Source of the DNA: Cyanobacteria bacterium HKST-UBA02
Lineage (GTDB): Bacteria; Cyanobacteriota; Vampirovibrionia; Obscuribacterales; Obscuribacteraceae
Length of the DNA stretch: 7,690 nt
Assembly (NCBI GenBank): GCA_020431945.1
Contig: JAGQHH010000083.1
Coordinates: forward strand, 1-7,690
Direction: 5' to 3'
This document shows positions 1 through 5,986 of this stretch, piece after piece. A program made the translations under genes and the position numbers. The notes below the pieces were generated by a model that ran no database searches, was not told where the DNA came from, and worked only from the letters and a program-made list of their open reading frames with translations. Each line of letters opens with the position of its first letter. Position 1 is the first letter of the stretch.

Positions 1-395
1 CGGGCGGCGGCGGCGGCCAGGGCGTCGAAGGCAACCCCGACAAGGGTGCCAGAGACGGTGCCCCGTCTCTCGAAGCCGAGAAAGACATCGATTTCGGACC
101 CTATATGGCGGACCTGCAAAGGAGAATCAAGCGAGCCTGGTTCCCGCCCAAAGGTAACGAAAGTAAAAGACTAATGGTTGTCTTCAAGGTGCACCGCAAC
201 GGCACCATGTCCAACCTGCGTCTGCAGAGATCGTCCGGTCTGGCCATAGCCGATCAAGCAGCTTTGAAAGCAGTCCAGAATGCCGCCCCCTTCAGACAAT
301 TACCTGACGGTGCGCCGGCGGATGTCGACATCCAGTTCACCTTCGATTATAACGTCTTCAAGGGCTCGGGTAGTGGCAGCCTTCGTCGATTCTGA
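1..395 (+). CDS. TonB/TolA-family protein, C-terminal part (5' end outside window)
   Basis: The frame is open to the window edge, with codons starting at position 3, so the gene begins upstream; 130 C-terminal residues are visible. It opens with a run of five GGC (Gly) codons and a charged Gly/Pro/Glu linker, then a segment with the pattern DFGPYMADLQRRIKRAW, which resembles the entry to TolA/TonB C-terminal domains. Next comes the TonB_C pattern: a V-F-K-V-x-x-N-G-T strand, an R-S-S-G motif, A-D-Q-A-A-L-K-A-V, and a closing F-T-F strand. In the family this domain lies in the periplasm and contacts outer-membrane partners, passing on energy from an ExbB/ExbD or TolQ/TolR motor; both motor genes follow directly. 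TonB versus TolA cannot be decided without the N-terminus. The position before exbB/exbD is unlike E. coli tolQ-tolR-tolA. Confidence 0.85.
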   Translation, partial: GGGGGQGVEGNPDKGARDGAPSLEAEKDIDFGPYMADLQRRIKRAWFPPKGNESKRLMVVFKVHRNGTMSNLRLQRSSGLAIADQAALKAVQNAAPFRQLPDGAPADVDIQFTFDYNVFKGSGSGSLRRF

Positions 396-460
396 TAGAC
401 TCTTTTGGCCGGGTGGCGTATTGGCAGAGAAAAGCCAGCGCAAAGATTGATTAGGACTTA

Positions 461-466
461 GGAGAG
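461..466 (+). promoter_or_regulatory. Ribosome binding site of the exbB/tolQ-like gene
   Basis: GGAGAG, preceded by A, lies a few bases before the ATG at 470. It is one of the clearest Shine-Dalgarno sequences in the window and supports that start. Confidence 0.7.
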
Positions 467-469
467 AGC

Positions 470-1114
470 ATGGAAAACAAATTCATCACTTATTTCATCG
501 AGTTCATGGTCAGCGACTGGTTCGCCTCCATCCCGATCACCATCTGCTCGGTGGCTACCCTGGCTGTTATCTTCGAGCGGTATCTTTACTACCAGCAAAA
601 TCGCCGGGATGTCACGGCCTTCATCCACCAGCTCCAGCGCGAGCTCGAGAACAACAACCTTCAAAAAGCCCAGGCCACATGCTCTCGTCTGGGTGGTGTC
701 GTCGGCGAAGTAGCCGAGGAAGGTGTGCGTCTCCTCGCCGAGCAGAAAGAGGACTTCTCCAAAGCCTTCGATATCACCGTCGGTCTGGTCTCACGCAAAC
801 TCGAGAAGCACCTGGCGGTGCTGGGCACCATCGGAGCCACCTGCCCCTTCCTGGGACTGTTCGGTACAGTGGTCGGCGTTGTGTTCACTCTCGATGAGCT
901 GGGCGCTTCCGGCGGCGGTACGCAGACCGTCGTTATCGGGGTCGCCAAAGCCCTGATTGCTACCGGATATGGTCTCATCGTCGCCATCCTCGCGGTTATC
1001 TTCAACAACTGGTACACCAACACCGTCAAGCGTTTCAACGACGACTTCCAGCTTCTGAAGCTCCTCTTCCTGAGCTTTGTCGCCGAGAGCGGTGAAGCCA
1101 CCTACGTGCAGTAA
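470..1114 (+). CDS. ExbB/TolQ/MotA-family proton channel subunit
   Basis: A 214-residue inner-membrane protein of the ExbB/TolQ family, which forms the pentameric, proton-driven stator around an ExbD/TolR dimer. Three hydrophobic segments are visible: about residues 18-40, 114-140 and 153-178. A cytoplasmic stretch rich in charge (about 42-110) separates the first two, as in the family. The diagnostic motif G-A-T-C-P-F-L-G-L-F-G-T-V-V-G (about 122-136) and A-L-I-A-T-G-Y-G-L (about 161-169) carry the two conserved pore threonines (T133 and T165). Length is close to typical TolQ/ExbB. It sits 74 bases after the TonB-like gene and 35 bases before the ExbD-like gene, so the three are likely one operon. 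ExbB versus TolQ cannot be told from this sequence alone, so no symbol is given. Confidence 0.93.
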   Translation: MENKFITYFIEFMVSDWFASIPITICSVATLAVIFERYLYYQQNRRDVTAFIHQLQRELENNNLQKAQATCSRLGGVVGEVAEEGVRLLAEQKEDFSKAFDITVGLVSRKLEKHLAVLGTIGATCPFLGLFGTVVGVVFTLDELGASGGGTQTVVIGVAKALIATGYGLIVAILAVIFNNWYTNTVKRFNDDFQLLKLLFLSFVAESGEATYVQ

Positions 1115-1149
1115 GTAAGACGGAACGCCGAAAGAGGGGGTGAGGGACT

Positions 1150-1578
1150 ATGGCAATGGGAGCTGTCGGTGAATCTTTCACCGATATCAACATCACCCCG
1201 CTCACCGACGTCTTCCTGGTCCTTCTCGTGATCATGATCCTCATCGCCCCGCTCATCGACAAGTCCGAGCTCAAGATCAAGCCGCCTGAGACTTATAATG
1301 CCAAGAAAGAGAACTCCCGCACCAAGACGGTGATGATCGACGTGGACGCCGAAGGGAATGTGGCTATTCAGGGCAAGACAATGGAAGATAAGAGCCCGGA
1401 GGCCATTCAGGCGAAACTCCAGGACATCTTCTCCAGGCTTCCGGACAAAGAGGTCCCGGTTACCGTCAATGCTGACGGCGACTGCAAGCAGAAAGACATC
1501 ATCGTGATCATGAACGCCTGCTCGCAACTCGGGGTCAAGCGTATGCGCGTCGCTACGATCCAGACCAAGAACTACTGA
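1150..1578 (+). CDS. ExbD/TolR-family biopolymer transport protein
   Basis: A 142-residue ExbD/TolR protein: short cytoplasmic N-terminus, one transmembrane helix (about residues 18-36) and a periplasmic domain (about 50-140). The motif I-N-I-T-P-L-T-D-V-F-L-V-L-L-V-I holds the conserved membrane aspartate D20, which in the family takes up and releases protons to drive rotation or movement inside the ExbB/TolQ pentamer. The periplasmic part contains V-M-I-D-V-D-A-E-G-N-V and V-P-V-T-V-N-A-D-G-D strands typical of the fold. A purine-rich stretch (AGAGGGGGTGAGGG, about 1133-1146) precedes the start; a second in-frame ATG at 1156 is almost as well placed. The order TonB-like, ExbB-like, ExbD-like suggests a complete energy-transducing set. 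Its substrate is not visible, since no receptor, TolB or Pal gene is in the window. Confidence 0.93.
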   Translation: MAMGAVGESFTDINITPLTDVFLVLLVIMILIAPLIDKSELKIKPPETYNAKKENSRTKTVMIDVDAEGNVAIQGKTMEDKSPEAIQAKLQDIFSRLPDKEVPVTVNADGDCKQKDIIVIMNACSQLGVKRMRVATIQTKNY

Positions 1579-1584
1579 TTCTCC

Positions 1585-2460
1585 ATGACTCGAGCTTACC
1601 AGCTTGGTTTGATCGGCTATCCGGTCGGCCATTCTCTGTCGCCCCGTTTGCACCGGGCAGCGCTCAGCAGCGCCGGCTTGCAGGGGGACTACCAGTTGCT
1701 GGCAGTGGCACCCCAGGACCTGGACGAATTTCTTTCCCGGCTTCGACTTGCCGGAGCGAGCTATCAGGGTCTGAACGTCACGATTCCGCACAAACAGGCG
1801 GTGATTCCGCACATGGACGAGTTGTCACCGTCGGCAGCCTCCGCCGGAGCAGTCAATACGATCATGATTCGTGAAGACCGGCTCGTCGGTCACAACACTG
1901 ATATCCACGGCTTCAAGACCGGTCTGGAAAGCGCCGGGCTGTCGCCGGACAGACGTCGTATCGCTATTGTCCTGGGGGCAGGTGGAGCAGCCAGAGCCGC
2001 CATTCTAGGGCTCGCTGAGCTGGCTTTCGCCGAGATTGTCGTGGCTGCTCGGGATCGGTCGAAAACCCGGGATCTTGTAGCGGGGTTCGGGCAGCCTGAT
2101 TTTCCCGCCACCGTCAGGGCCGCGGATCTCGATGGTCTGGCCGGTTCTTCTGCAAGTGTTTCAGCAGATTTGCTGGTCAATGCCACCCCCCTCGGCCAGT
2201 CCGCCGAGCCCACATTCTCTACACCGATCTGGTTCGAGCGTGCTCTCGGTTGTCTTGGTGAGGACGGGCTCTTCTATGATCTGGTTTATGCCCGGGAGTC
2301 CACCGGTCTGACACCGCTAGTGGAGGCTGCCAGAAAGAGAGGATTACCTGCCGTGGATGGCATGGTCATGCTTGTACACCAGGCAGCAGCCGCTTTCGAG
2401 CTATGGACCGGGAAAAAGCCCGACACCGAAGCCATGAGAGAAGCGGCTTATCGGAGCTGA
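1585..2460 (+). CDS. aroE: Shikimate dehydrogenase (NADP+)
   Basis: A full-length (291 residues) cytoplasmic shikimate dehydrogenase, which reduces 3-dehydroshikimate to shikimate with NADPH in aromatic amino-acid and chorismate synthesis. Substrate-site motifs are present: G-H-S-L-S-P (S17, S19), N-V-T-I-P-H-K with the catalytic lysine K70, G-A-V-N-T (N91) and N-T-D-x-x-G-F with the catalytic aspartate D106. The nucleotide-binding domain shows G-A-G-G-A-A-R (131-137), A-A-R-D-R-S-K (154-160, where R156 would contact the NADP phosphate), V-N-A-T-P-L-G (198-204), Y-D-L-V-Y (231-235) and the C-terminal D-G-M-V-M-L-V-H-Q-A (Q266). All key residues are present. The ATG lies 6 bases after the exbD stop with no clear ribosome site of its own, so translation is probably coupled to exbD. 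There is no obvious functional link to the envelope motor. Confidence 0.96.
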   Translation: MTRAYQLGLIGYPVGHSLSPRLHRAALSSAGLQGDYQLLAVAPQDLDEFLSRLRLAGASYQGLNVTIPHKQAVIPHMDELSPSAASAGAVNTIMIREDRLVGHNTDIHGFKTGLESAGLSPDRRRIAIVLGAGGAARAAILGLAELAFAEIVVAARDRSKTRDLVAGFGQPDFPATVRAADLDGLAGSSASVSADLLVNATPLGQSAEPTFSTPIWFERALGCLGEDGLFYDLVYARESTGLTPLVEAARKRGLPAVDGMVMLVHQAAAAFELWTGKKPDTEAMREAAYRS

Positions 2461-2481
2461 ATACGCACCGTATATAGTGGT

Positions 2482-2844
2482 TTAGATAAAAGGTGCCTGA
2501 CCTTCGAAGAAGACCGGGACTAGCTGCATGGCCAGACCCAGCTCGCCTTCGATGGCGAGGATTCCGGACAGAGCAGCGGTCATCGCCGTCATTCGCCCTG
2601 CCAGGATCATATCCAGGTCGTCGGCGTTGATGGAGATCGAGCAATCAGCTTTGTCCGTCTCGCCGTTATGCGGGATAAACTCGCAGGTACCGTCTGAAAT
2701 TTTGGTAATCCAGGAACCACCGCCTTCACCTCGGATGGTGAGCATATAGGTGGCGCACATATTTCTTGCTTTGTCCGGATTGAATCGACGTTGCAGTTCT
2801 TCGATTTTCTCGTTGCTGAGCACGACCTCATCCTCATTGATCAT
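2482..2844 (-). CDS. SCP2 sterol-binding-domain protein
   Basis: A 120-residue protein consisting almost entirely of one SCP2 domain. Visible are F-N-P-D-K-A near residue 21, then a strand A-T-Y-M-L-T-I, the turn G-E-G-G-G-S-W (39-45), I-S-D-G-T-C-E-F (49-56), K-A-D-C-S-I-S-I (65-72), a D-D-L-D-M-I-L-A-G helix (75-83) and I-E-G-E-L-G-L-A-M at the end, all in family order. SCP2 domains form a hydrophobic tunnel that binds fatty acyl or other lipid ligands; the bacterial ligand is usually unknown. There is no signal peptide, so it is probably cytoplasmic. It stands alone on the minus strand, convergent with aroE (21 bases between stops) and divergent from the DciA-like gene. The ribosome site before the ATG is weak. 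Confidence 0.88.
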   Translation of the reverse strand: MINEDEVVLSNEKIEELQRRFNPDKARNMCATYMLTIRGEGGGSWITKISDGTCEFIPHNGETDKADCSISINADDLDMILAGRMTAMTAALSGILAIEGELGLAMQLVPVFFEGQAPFI

Positions 2845-2882
2845 TCGGCGATCAATTCTCTGAAAGTAGCAAGGCAGGCAGA

Positions 2883-2888
2883 ATTATA
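2883..2888 (-). promoter_or_regulatory. Candidate -10 element for the SCP2 gene
   Basis: Read on the minus strand this is a perfect TATAAT, about 39 bases before the SCP2 start codon. The matching -35 position (17-base spacer, CAACGA) is a poor match, so the promoter is only a candidate. It lies in the 161-base divergent gap 2845-3005. Confidence 0.35.
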
Positions 2889-2949
2889 ACGCAATGCGCT
2901 TGCAATCGTTGAGGTGGGGCCTGGCTTTATTAGGAAAATCTAGGCCAGA

Positions 2950-2979
2950 TTGCCTGAAACGAGCCATGTCCGGCACAAT
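2950..2979 (+). promoter_or_regulatory. Candidate promoter for the DciA-like gene
   Basis: TTGCCT at 2950-2955 and CACAAT at 2974-2979 are separated by 18 bases, an acceptable but weak sigma-70-type pair, about 26 bases before the ATG at 3006. Placement in the divergent gap is the main support. Confidence 0.25.
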
Positions 2980-3005
2980 ATCCGTTACAACTTCGAGTAA
3001 ACATA

Positions 3006-3695
3006 ATGAGCGACAAGAAGGAACCAGAAAGAAGCGGGAGACGACGGCGGCGCAAAGGTTTCACCAGCGTCTCCAGCGTGCTCTCCACGGTAGCCAATAA
3101 ATTCGGTCTGGAGACGCGCATGAAAGAACAGGCTTTCATGTCGATGTGGCAATATGTGGTGGGAGAGCCGCTCTCATCCCTGTCCAGACCGGTTTTCATC
3201 GATTACCAGCGCAATCTCGTGGTCGGGGTCCGTGACAGCGCCGTGGCTTCCGAGCTCAGTCTCAGAAAGAAAGAGATCATGGCAAGCCTTCGCTCTCTAG
3301 CTTCCAGTGTCGGTATTGGCATCGCCGGCGTTCGTTTCGACGTCAGGCATTTTCACCGCTCGGCTCCCGACTCGGGCTCCGAGAGCTTCGCTCAGCCGGC
3401 ATCTCAGGCGATTCCCGAGCCCACAGACGCGGATCTCGATAACCTGGTGCTGGAAGACTCGTATCTCCAGGAGCTGGCATTTATCGAAGAGTCCATGTCG
3501 GAATCCACCAGGGATGAAGAAGTTAAAAGTCGTATCCTGGGAATCTATGAGCGAGAGTTAAGACACCGCCAGTGGCTTGCAGCAAGCGGTGCGCCGCTCT
3601 GCAGCGCTTGCGGCCAGCCGGAACGCCGCCTGCACGGAGGCGAGGCTCTGTGCACGCCCTGTTATGTGGATTCGCTTTCCCGGAGCAAGACTTAA
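3006..3695 (+). CDS. DUF721/DciA-like protein with C-terminal four-cysteine zinc-ribbon-like tail
   Basis: A 229-residue protein. The N-terminus is very basic (R-R-R-R-R-K at 12-17). Residues about 20-113 match the DUF721/DciA pattern: a helix with V-L-S-T-V-A-N-K-F-G, the W-Q-Y-V-V-G-E-P-L core (48-56), a R-N-L-V-V-G-V-R-D-S-A-V-A-S-E-L strand-helix (69-84) and a following basic helix. DciA proteins are the ancestral partners that help load the replicative helicase DnaB in bacteria lacking DnaC/DnaI. After an acidic, low-complexity linker (about 119-172), residues 199-219 carry C-S-A-C and C-T-P-C separated by 13 residues, a likely structural zinc site not found in short DciA proteins. Start at ATG 3006 with a weak ribosome site. 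The gene is monocistronic by position. The DUF721 assignment is fairly sure; the helicase-loading role is inferred from family. Confidence 0.8.
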   Translation: MSDKKEPERSGRRRRRKGFTSVSSVLSTVANKFGLETRMKEQAFMSMWQYVVGEPLSSLSRPVFIDYQRNLVVGVRDSAVASELSLRKKEIMASLRSLASSVGIGIAGVRFDVRHFHRSAPDSGSESFAQPASQAIPEPTDADLDNLVLEDSYLQELAFIEESMSESTRDEEVKSRILGIYERELRHRQWLAASGAPLCSACGQPERRLHGGEALCTPCYVDSLSRSKT

Positions 3696-3716
3696 CAAAG
3701 TGCAAGATTGAACTTA

Positions 3717-3744
3717 TTCAAGGCTTCCTGATGACTACTATGTT
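3717..3744 (+). promoter_or_regulatory. Weak candidate promoter for ftsEX
   Basis: TTCAAG at 3717-3722 and TATGTT at 3739-3744 are spaced by 16 bases; an overlapping TATGAT lies at 3744-3749. The 156-base gap 3696-3851 has to hold any local ftsE promoter, and this AT-rich patch is the best-looking place in it. Both hexamers are imperfect. Confidence 0.25.
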
Positions 3745-3851
3745 ATGATTCGGCCGCGGTTGTAAGTTGCTTGTTTTTTGCCGCAGCCAAGCGGTTTGAA
3801 CAGTCGTCAAGACGGGACACCAGATACAGCGAAATCAACCGGGAAACCAAT

Positions 3852-4544
3852 ATGATCCGACTGCAGAACGTTTCGAAAACCTATGGCGGAAGACCGGCGT
3901 TGAAAGACGTCAATTTGCACGTGGCCCTGGGCGAGTTCGCCTTCCTGGTCGGTCCATCCGGCGCCGGCAAGTCCACCCTCATGCGTCTGCTCTACCGGGA
4001 AGAAGTCCCGACCCAGGGCTCGGTCTTCATCGGTGGCGTCAATCTCACCAAGCTGTCGAGCAGGCAGATTCCTCTTCTGCGGCGGCGTCTCGGTATCGTT
4101 TTCCAGGACTATCGTCTGCTTCCCAACCAGACGGCTTTCGATAATGTCGCTTATATCCTTCGGGCTCTCGGTGTCGAAGAGAGCGAGGTGCGCAAGCGGG
4201 TGAGCAGCGCACTGAATGTGGTGAACCTCGACGACAAGGCCGGTCACTATCCCGATCAGCTCTCCGGGGGAGAGCAGCAGCGGGTTGGTATCGCCCGGGC
4301 CATCGTCAACGGACCTCCCGTGCTCCTGGCGGACGAGCCGACAGGCAACCTCGATCCGGCGACATCTCTCGAGATCGTCCAGTTGCTCGCCCGGATATCG
4401 CAGAGAGGCACCACTGTGCTGGTGTCTACCCACGACCAGACCATCGTCAATGCCATGCGCCGGCGGGTAATCTCGCTCCGCCAGGGTGAGATCGTCACGG
4501 ACGTGGATTGTGGAGTTTACGAAGTTGAGGTGGGGCAGAGCTGA
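3852..4544 (+). CDS. ftsE: Cell division ATP-binding protein FtsE
   Basis: A 230-residue ABC ATPase that pairs with the membrane protein FtsX. In other bacteria FtsEX uses ATP hydrolysis to activate peptidoglycan hydrolases at the division site. All ABC motifs are present: Walker A G-P-S-G-A-G-K-S-T (34-42), Q-loop F-Q-D-Y-R-L-L (Q85), signature L-S-G-G-E-Q-Q-R (137-144), Walker B V-L-L-A-D-E-P (E162) and H-loop S-T-H-D (H194). The F-Q-D-Y-R-L-L and D-E-P-T-G-N-L-D wording is typical of FtsE rather than general exporters. I chose ATG 3852 because M-I-R-L-Q-N-V-S-K-x-Y is where FtsE proteins begin; the frame is open upstream to an ATG-less start codon at 3771, but those 27 residues look like non-coding leader. 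The stop overlaps the ftsX start by one base. Confidence 0.94.
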   Translation: MIRLQNVSKTYGGRPALKDVNLHVALGEFAFLVGPSGAGKSTLMRLLYREEVPTQGSVFIGGVNLTKLSSRQIPLLRRRLGIVFQDYRLLPNQTAFDNVAYILRALGVEESEVRKRVSSALNVVNLDDKAGHYPDQLSGGEQQRVGIARAIVNGPPVLLADEPTGNLDPATSLEIVQLLARISQRGTTVLVSTHDQTIVNAMRRRVISLRQGEIVTDVDCGVYEVEVGQS

Positions 4545-5416
4545 TGCGCCAGTTGCGAATCTTCTTCCGAGTAGTGGTGGAGACTCTCCTGGGTCTCAAG
4601 GCCAGTGGCTGGTCCAACTGGCTGGTGGTGAGCATTCTCACCATAGCCCTGACCATCTTCGGGAGCGTCCTGCAGCTCACCATGACTCTCAAGAACGTGG
4701 TCAACTCTTTCGGTTCTCAGATGGTCATCTCGGCCTATCTGGACAATAATCACGAGCCCCGCAATGTAGCCCGGGAAGTGAGCCAGTTCAACGAGGTCCG
4801 CCTGGTGGAAGTGGTGACCAAGGATGTGGCCTGGGAAGACATGAAGAAGAATCTCAAGGTAGCCTCTATCCCCAATCCTCTGCCCAACACGCTGCATATT
4901 ACGGTCTATAGCCCGGAGCAAGTGGAGAAGCTCGCTCCCAAGCTCAAGCTCCTGCCGGCGGTGGAAGCGGTCAAGTATCCTCTGATGGTGGCAAGACGGA
5001 TCAACGAAATCCGGCACTTTTTCGAGATAGCCGGTGTGGCGGTTACAGCTGCCCTTACCACCGCCACCCTCACGGTGATCGGTAATACCATCCACCTGGT
5101 TATCCAGGCCCGTAAGCGCGAGATCGAGATCCTCAGTCTAATGGGGGTCGGTCATTTCTATATCAAGTGTCCCTTCGTTCTTCAGGGGGCCATCTATGGA
5201 GCTCTGGCTGCGGCTCTGGCTATGGGCGTCCTGCTTGTCATGCAGTTTTACGTGGTCCAGCCTTATATGCTCAGTCACCTGGTCAGCTTCGTCTCGCTTC
5301 TGCCTCAGCAGCTCGAATACAGCCTGGTACAGACCTTCATGGTCATGCTTCTGTTGGGCGTGGCGGTAGGTGCCGGCGGCGGCGCCTGGACCTCCGGCCG
5401 TTATATCAAGATCTAG
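4544..5416 (+). CDS. ftsX: Cell division membrane protein FtsX (ABC permease-like)
   Basis: A 290-residue membrane protein with the FtsX layout: short cytoplasmic N-terminus, TM1 (about residues 25-46), a large external domain (about 49-155) and three more membrane segments (about 160-187, 210-236, 262-285). The external part includes the N-P-L-P-N motif (111-115) and a Y-S-P-E-Q-V-E-K-L segment seen in FtsX proteins. The cytoplasmic A-R-K-R-E-I-E-I-L-S-L-M-G-V-G stretch (189-203) is the coupling region that contacts FtsE. In the family the external domain recruits wall hydrolases or their activators. Its ATG overlaps the ftsE TGA (TGATG), so the two are translationally coupled. No hydrolase partner gene is nearby. 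Confidence 0.93.
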   Translation: MRQLRIFFRVVVETLLGLKASGWSNWLVVSILTIALTIFGSVLQLTMTLKNVVNSFGSQMVISAYLDNNHEPRNVAREVSQFNEVRLVEVVTKDVAWEDMKKNLKVASIPNPLPNTLHITVYSPEQVEKLAPKLKLLPAVEAVKYPLMVARRINEIRHFFEIAGVAVTAALTTATLTVIGNTIHLVIQARKREIEILSLMGVGHFYIKCPFVLQGAIYGALAAALAMGVLLVMQFYVVQPYMLSHLVSFVSLLPQQLEYSLVQTFMVMLLLGVAVGAGGGAWTSGRYIKI

Positions 5417-5444
5417 ATCCGGCGATTCTCATCTAGTCTAGACT
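5410..5444. repeat. Two CTAG-centred 10-base palindromes after ftsX
   Basis: GATCTAGATC (5410-5419, spanning the ftsX stop codon) and AGTCTAGACT (5435-5444) are perfect palindromes 15 bases apart, with another CTAG between them at 5432-5435. A function is not evident; they lie just before the terminator hairpin. Confidence 0.4.
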
Positions 5445-5454
5445 CAAAACAGCA

Positions 5455-5477
5455 GAGCCGGGCAAAATGCCCGGCTC
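5455..5477. terminator. Likely bidirectional terminator between ftsX and the cyclophilin genes
   Basis: A perfect 10-base-pair, GC-rich stem (GAGCCGGGCA and TGCCCGGCTC) closes a 3-base AAA loop. On the plus strand it is followed by GATTGCTTTAAT and on the minus strand by TGCTGTTTTGAG, so both tails are only modestly T-rich. It sits between convergent ftsX and the cytosolic cyclophilin gene, exactly where both transcripts need to end. Confidence 0.78.
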
Positions 5478-5502
5478 GATTGCTTTAATGGCAGGCTCTA
5501 GT

Positions 5503-5958
5503 TTATTTGACTGCTGCTTCGAGAACGGTCACTTTCACCATCTTGTCGTCTTTGCGGAGATTCATGACGTTCTCCAGTCCTTCCACGACCCGGCCGAAAA
5601 CAGCGTACTGCCCATCCAGGAAGCTGGCGGCACCGAGGGTGAAATAAAACTGGGAGGTGGCGGAGTTGGGATCGTTGGTTCTCGCCATGGCGATCACTCC
5701 GGCTGCGTCATGCTTGAGATTCGGCTTGGTCTCGAGCGGAATGGTCTTGCCGGAGCCACCAGTGCCGGTGCCGGTCGGGTCGCCGCCCTGGATGCAGAAT
5801 CCGGGCTCGTAGCGGTGGAAGATCAGACCATTGTAGAAACCCTGGCTGACCAGACCGAGAAAATTGTTGGCGGTGGTCGGAACTTCGCTCTGGAAGATCT
5901 GGACTTTGATGGGGCCCTTTGTGGTTTCCATCAGTACGACTGGATCAGTGTTTGGCAT
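5503..5958 (-). CDS. Peptidyl-prolyl cis-trans isomerase, cyclophilin type, cytosolic
   Basis: A 151-residue single-domain cyclophilin, which speeds cis-trans isomerisation of X-Pro bonds during folding. It has no signal peptide, so it should be cytoplasmic. Core motifs are present: G-F-Y-N-G-L-I-F-H-R (40-49, with the catalytic arginine R49), F-C-I-Q-G-G-D-P-T-G-T-G-T-G-G (54-68, Q57), T-S-Q-F-Y-F (101-106, Q103) and F-L-D-G-Q-Y-A-V-F-G (113-122). The position of human CypA W121 is F113, as in many bacterial cyclophilins with low cyclosporin affinity, and CypA H126 is Y118. A good ribosome site (GAGGA, 5965-5969) supports the ATG at 5958. It lies 28 bases after the exported paralogue and is probably co-transcribed with it; it shares a 60-base near-identical block with that gene. 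Confidence 0.94.
   Translation of the reverse strand: MPNTDPVVLMETTKGPIKVQIFQSEVPTTANNFLGLVSQGFYNGLIFHRYEPGFCIQGGDPTGTGTGGSGKTIPLETKPNLKHDAAGVIAMARTNDPNSATSQFYFTLGAASFLDGQYAVFGRVVEGLENVMNLRKDDKMVKVTVLEAAVK
5731..5790. repeat. Near-identical block shared by the two cyclophilin genes, copy 1
   Basis: Aligned base by base with 6221-6280 this 60-base block differs at three positions, and its last 40 bases (5751-5790) are identical. It encodes the I-Q-G-G-D-P-T-G-T-G-T-G-G-S-G-x-T-I-P-L-E region. Confidence 0.85.
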
Positions 5959-5964
5959 TTTGAA

Positions 5965-5969
5965 TCCTC
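5965..5969 (-). promoter_or_regulatory. Ribosome binding site of the cytosolic cyclophilin gene
   Basis: GAGGA on the minus strand, 6 bases before the ATG ending at 5958, located in the 28-base gap after the exported cyclophilin. Confidence 0.7.
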
Positions 5970-5986
5970 ACTTTTTAGAGTACGAG

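Noticed and set aside
1..17. GGC triplet run as a repeat element
   Set aside because: It is in frame in the TonB-like gene and simply encodes glycines of the flexible linker.
661..1101. Long minus-strand open frame opposite the exbB-like gene
   Set aside because: It is antisense to a clear family member, has low-complexity Arg/Ser/Pro composition and no recognisable domain.
1102..1812. 236-codon minus-strand open frame across exbD and the start of aroE
   Set aside because: It covers two well-supported genes in the other direction and looks like a His/Asp/Arg-rich shadow of their codons.
2461..2473. Small inverted repeat ATACG-CAC-CGTAT after aroE as a terminator
   Set aside because: The stem is only five base pairs and is not followed by a run of T, so it does not support a terminator call.
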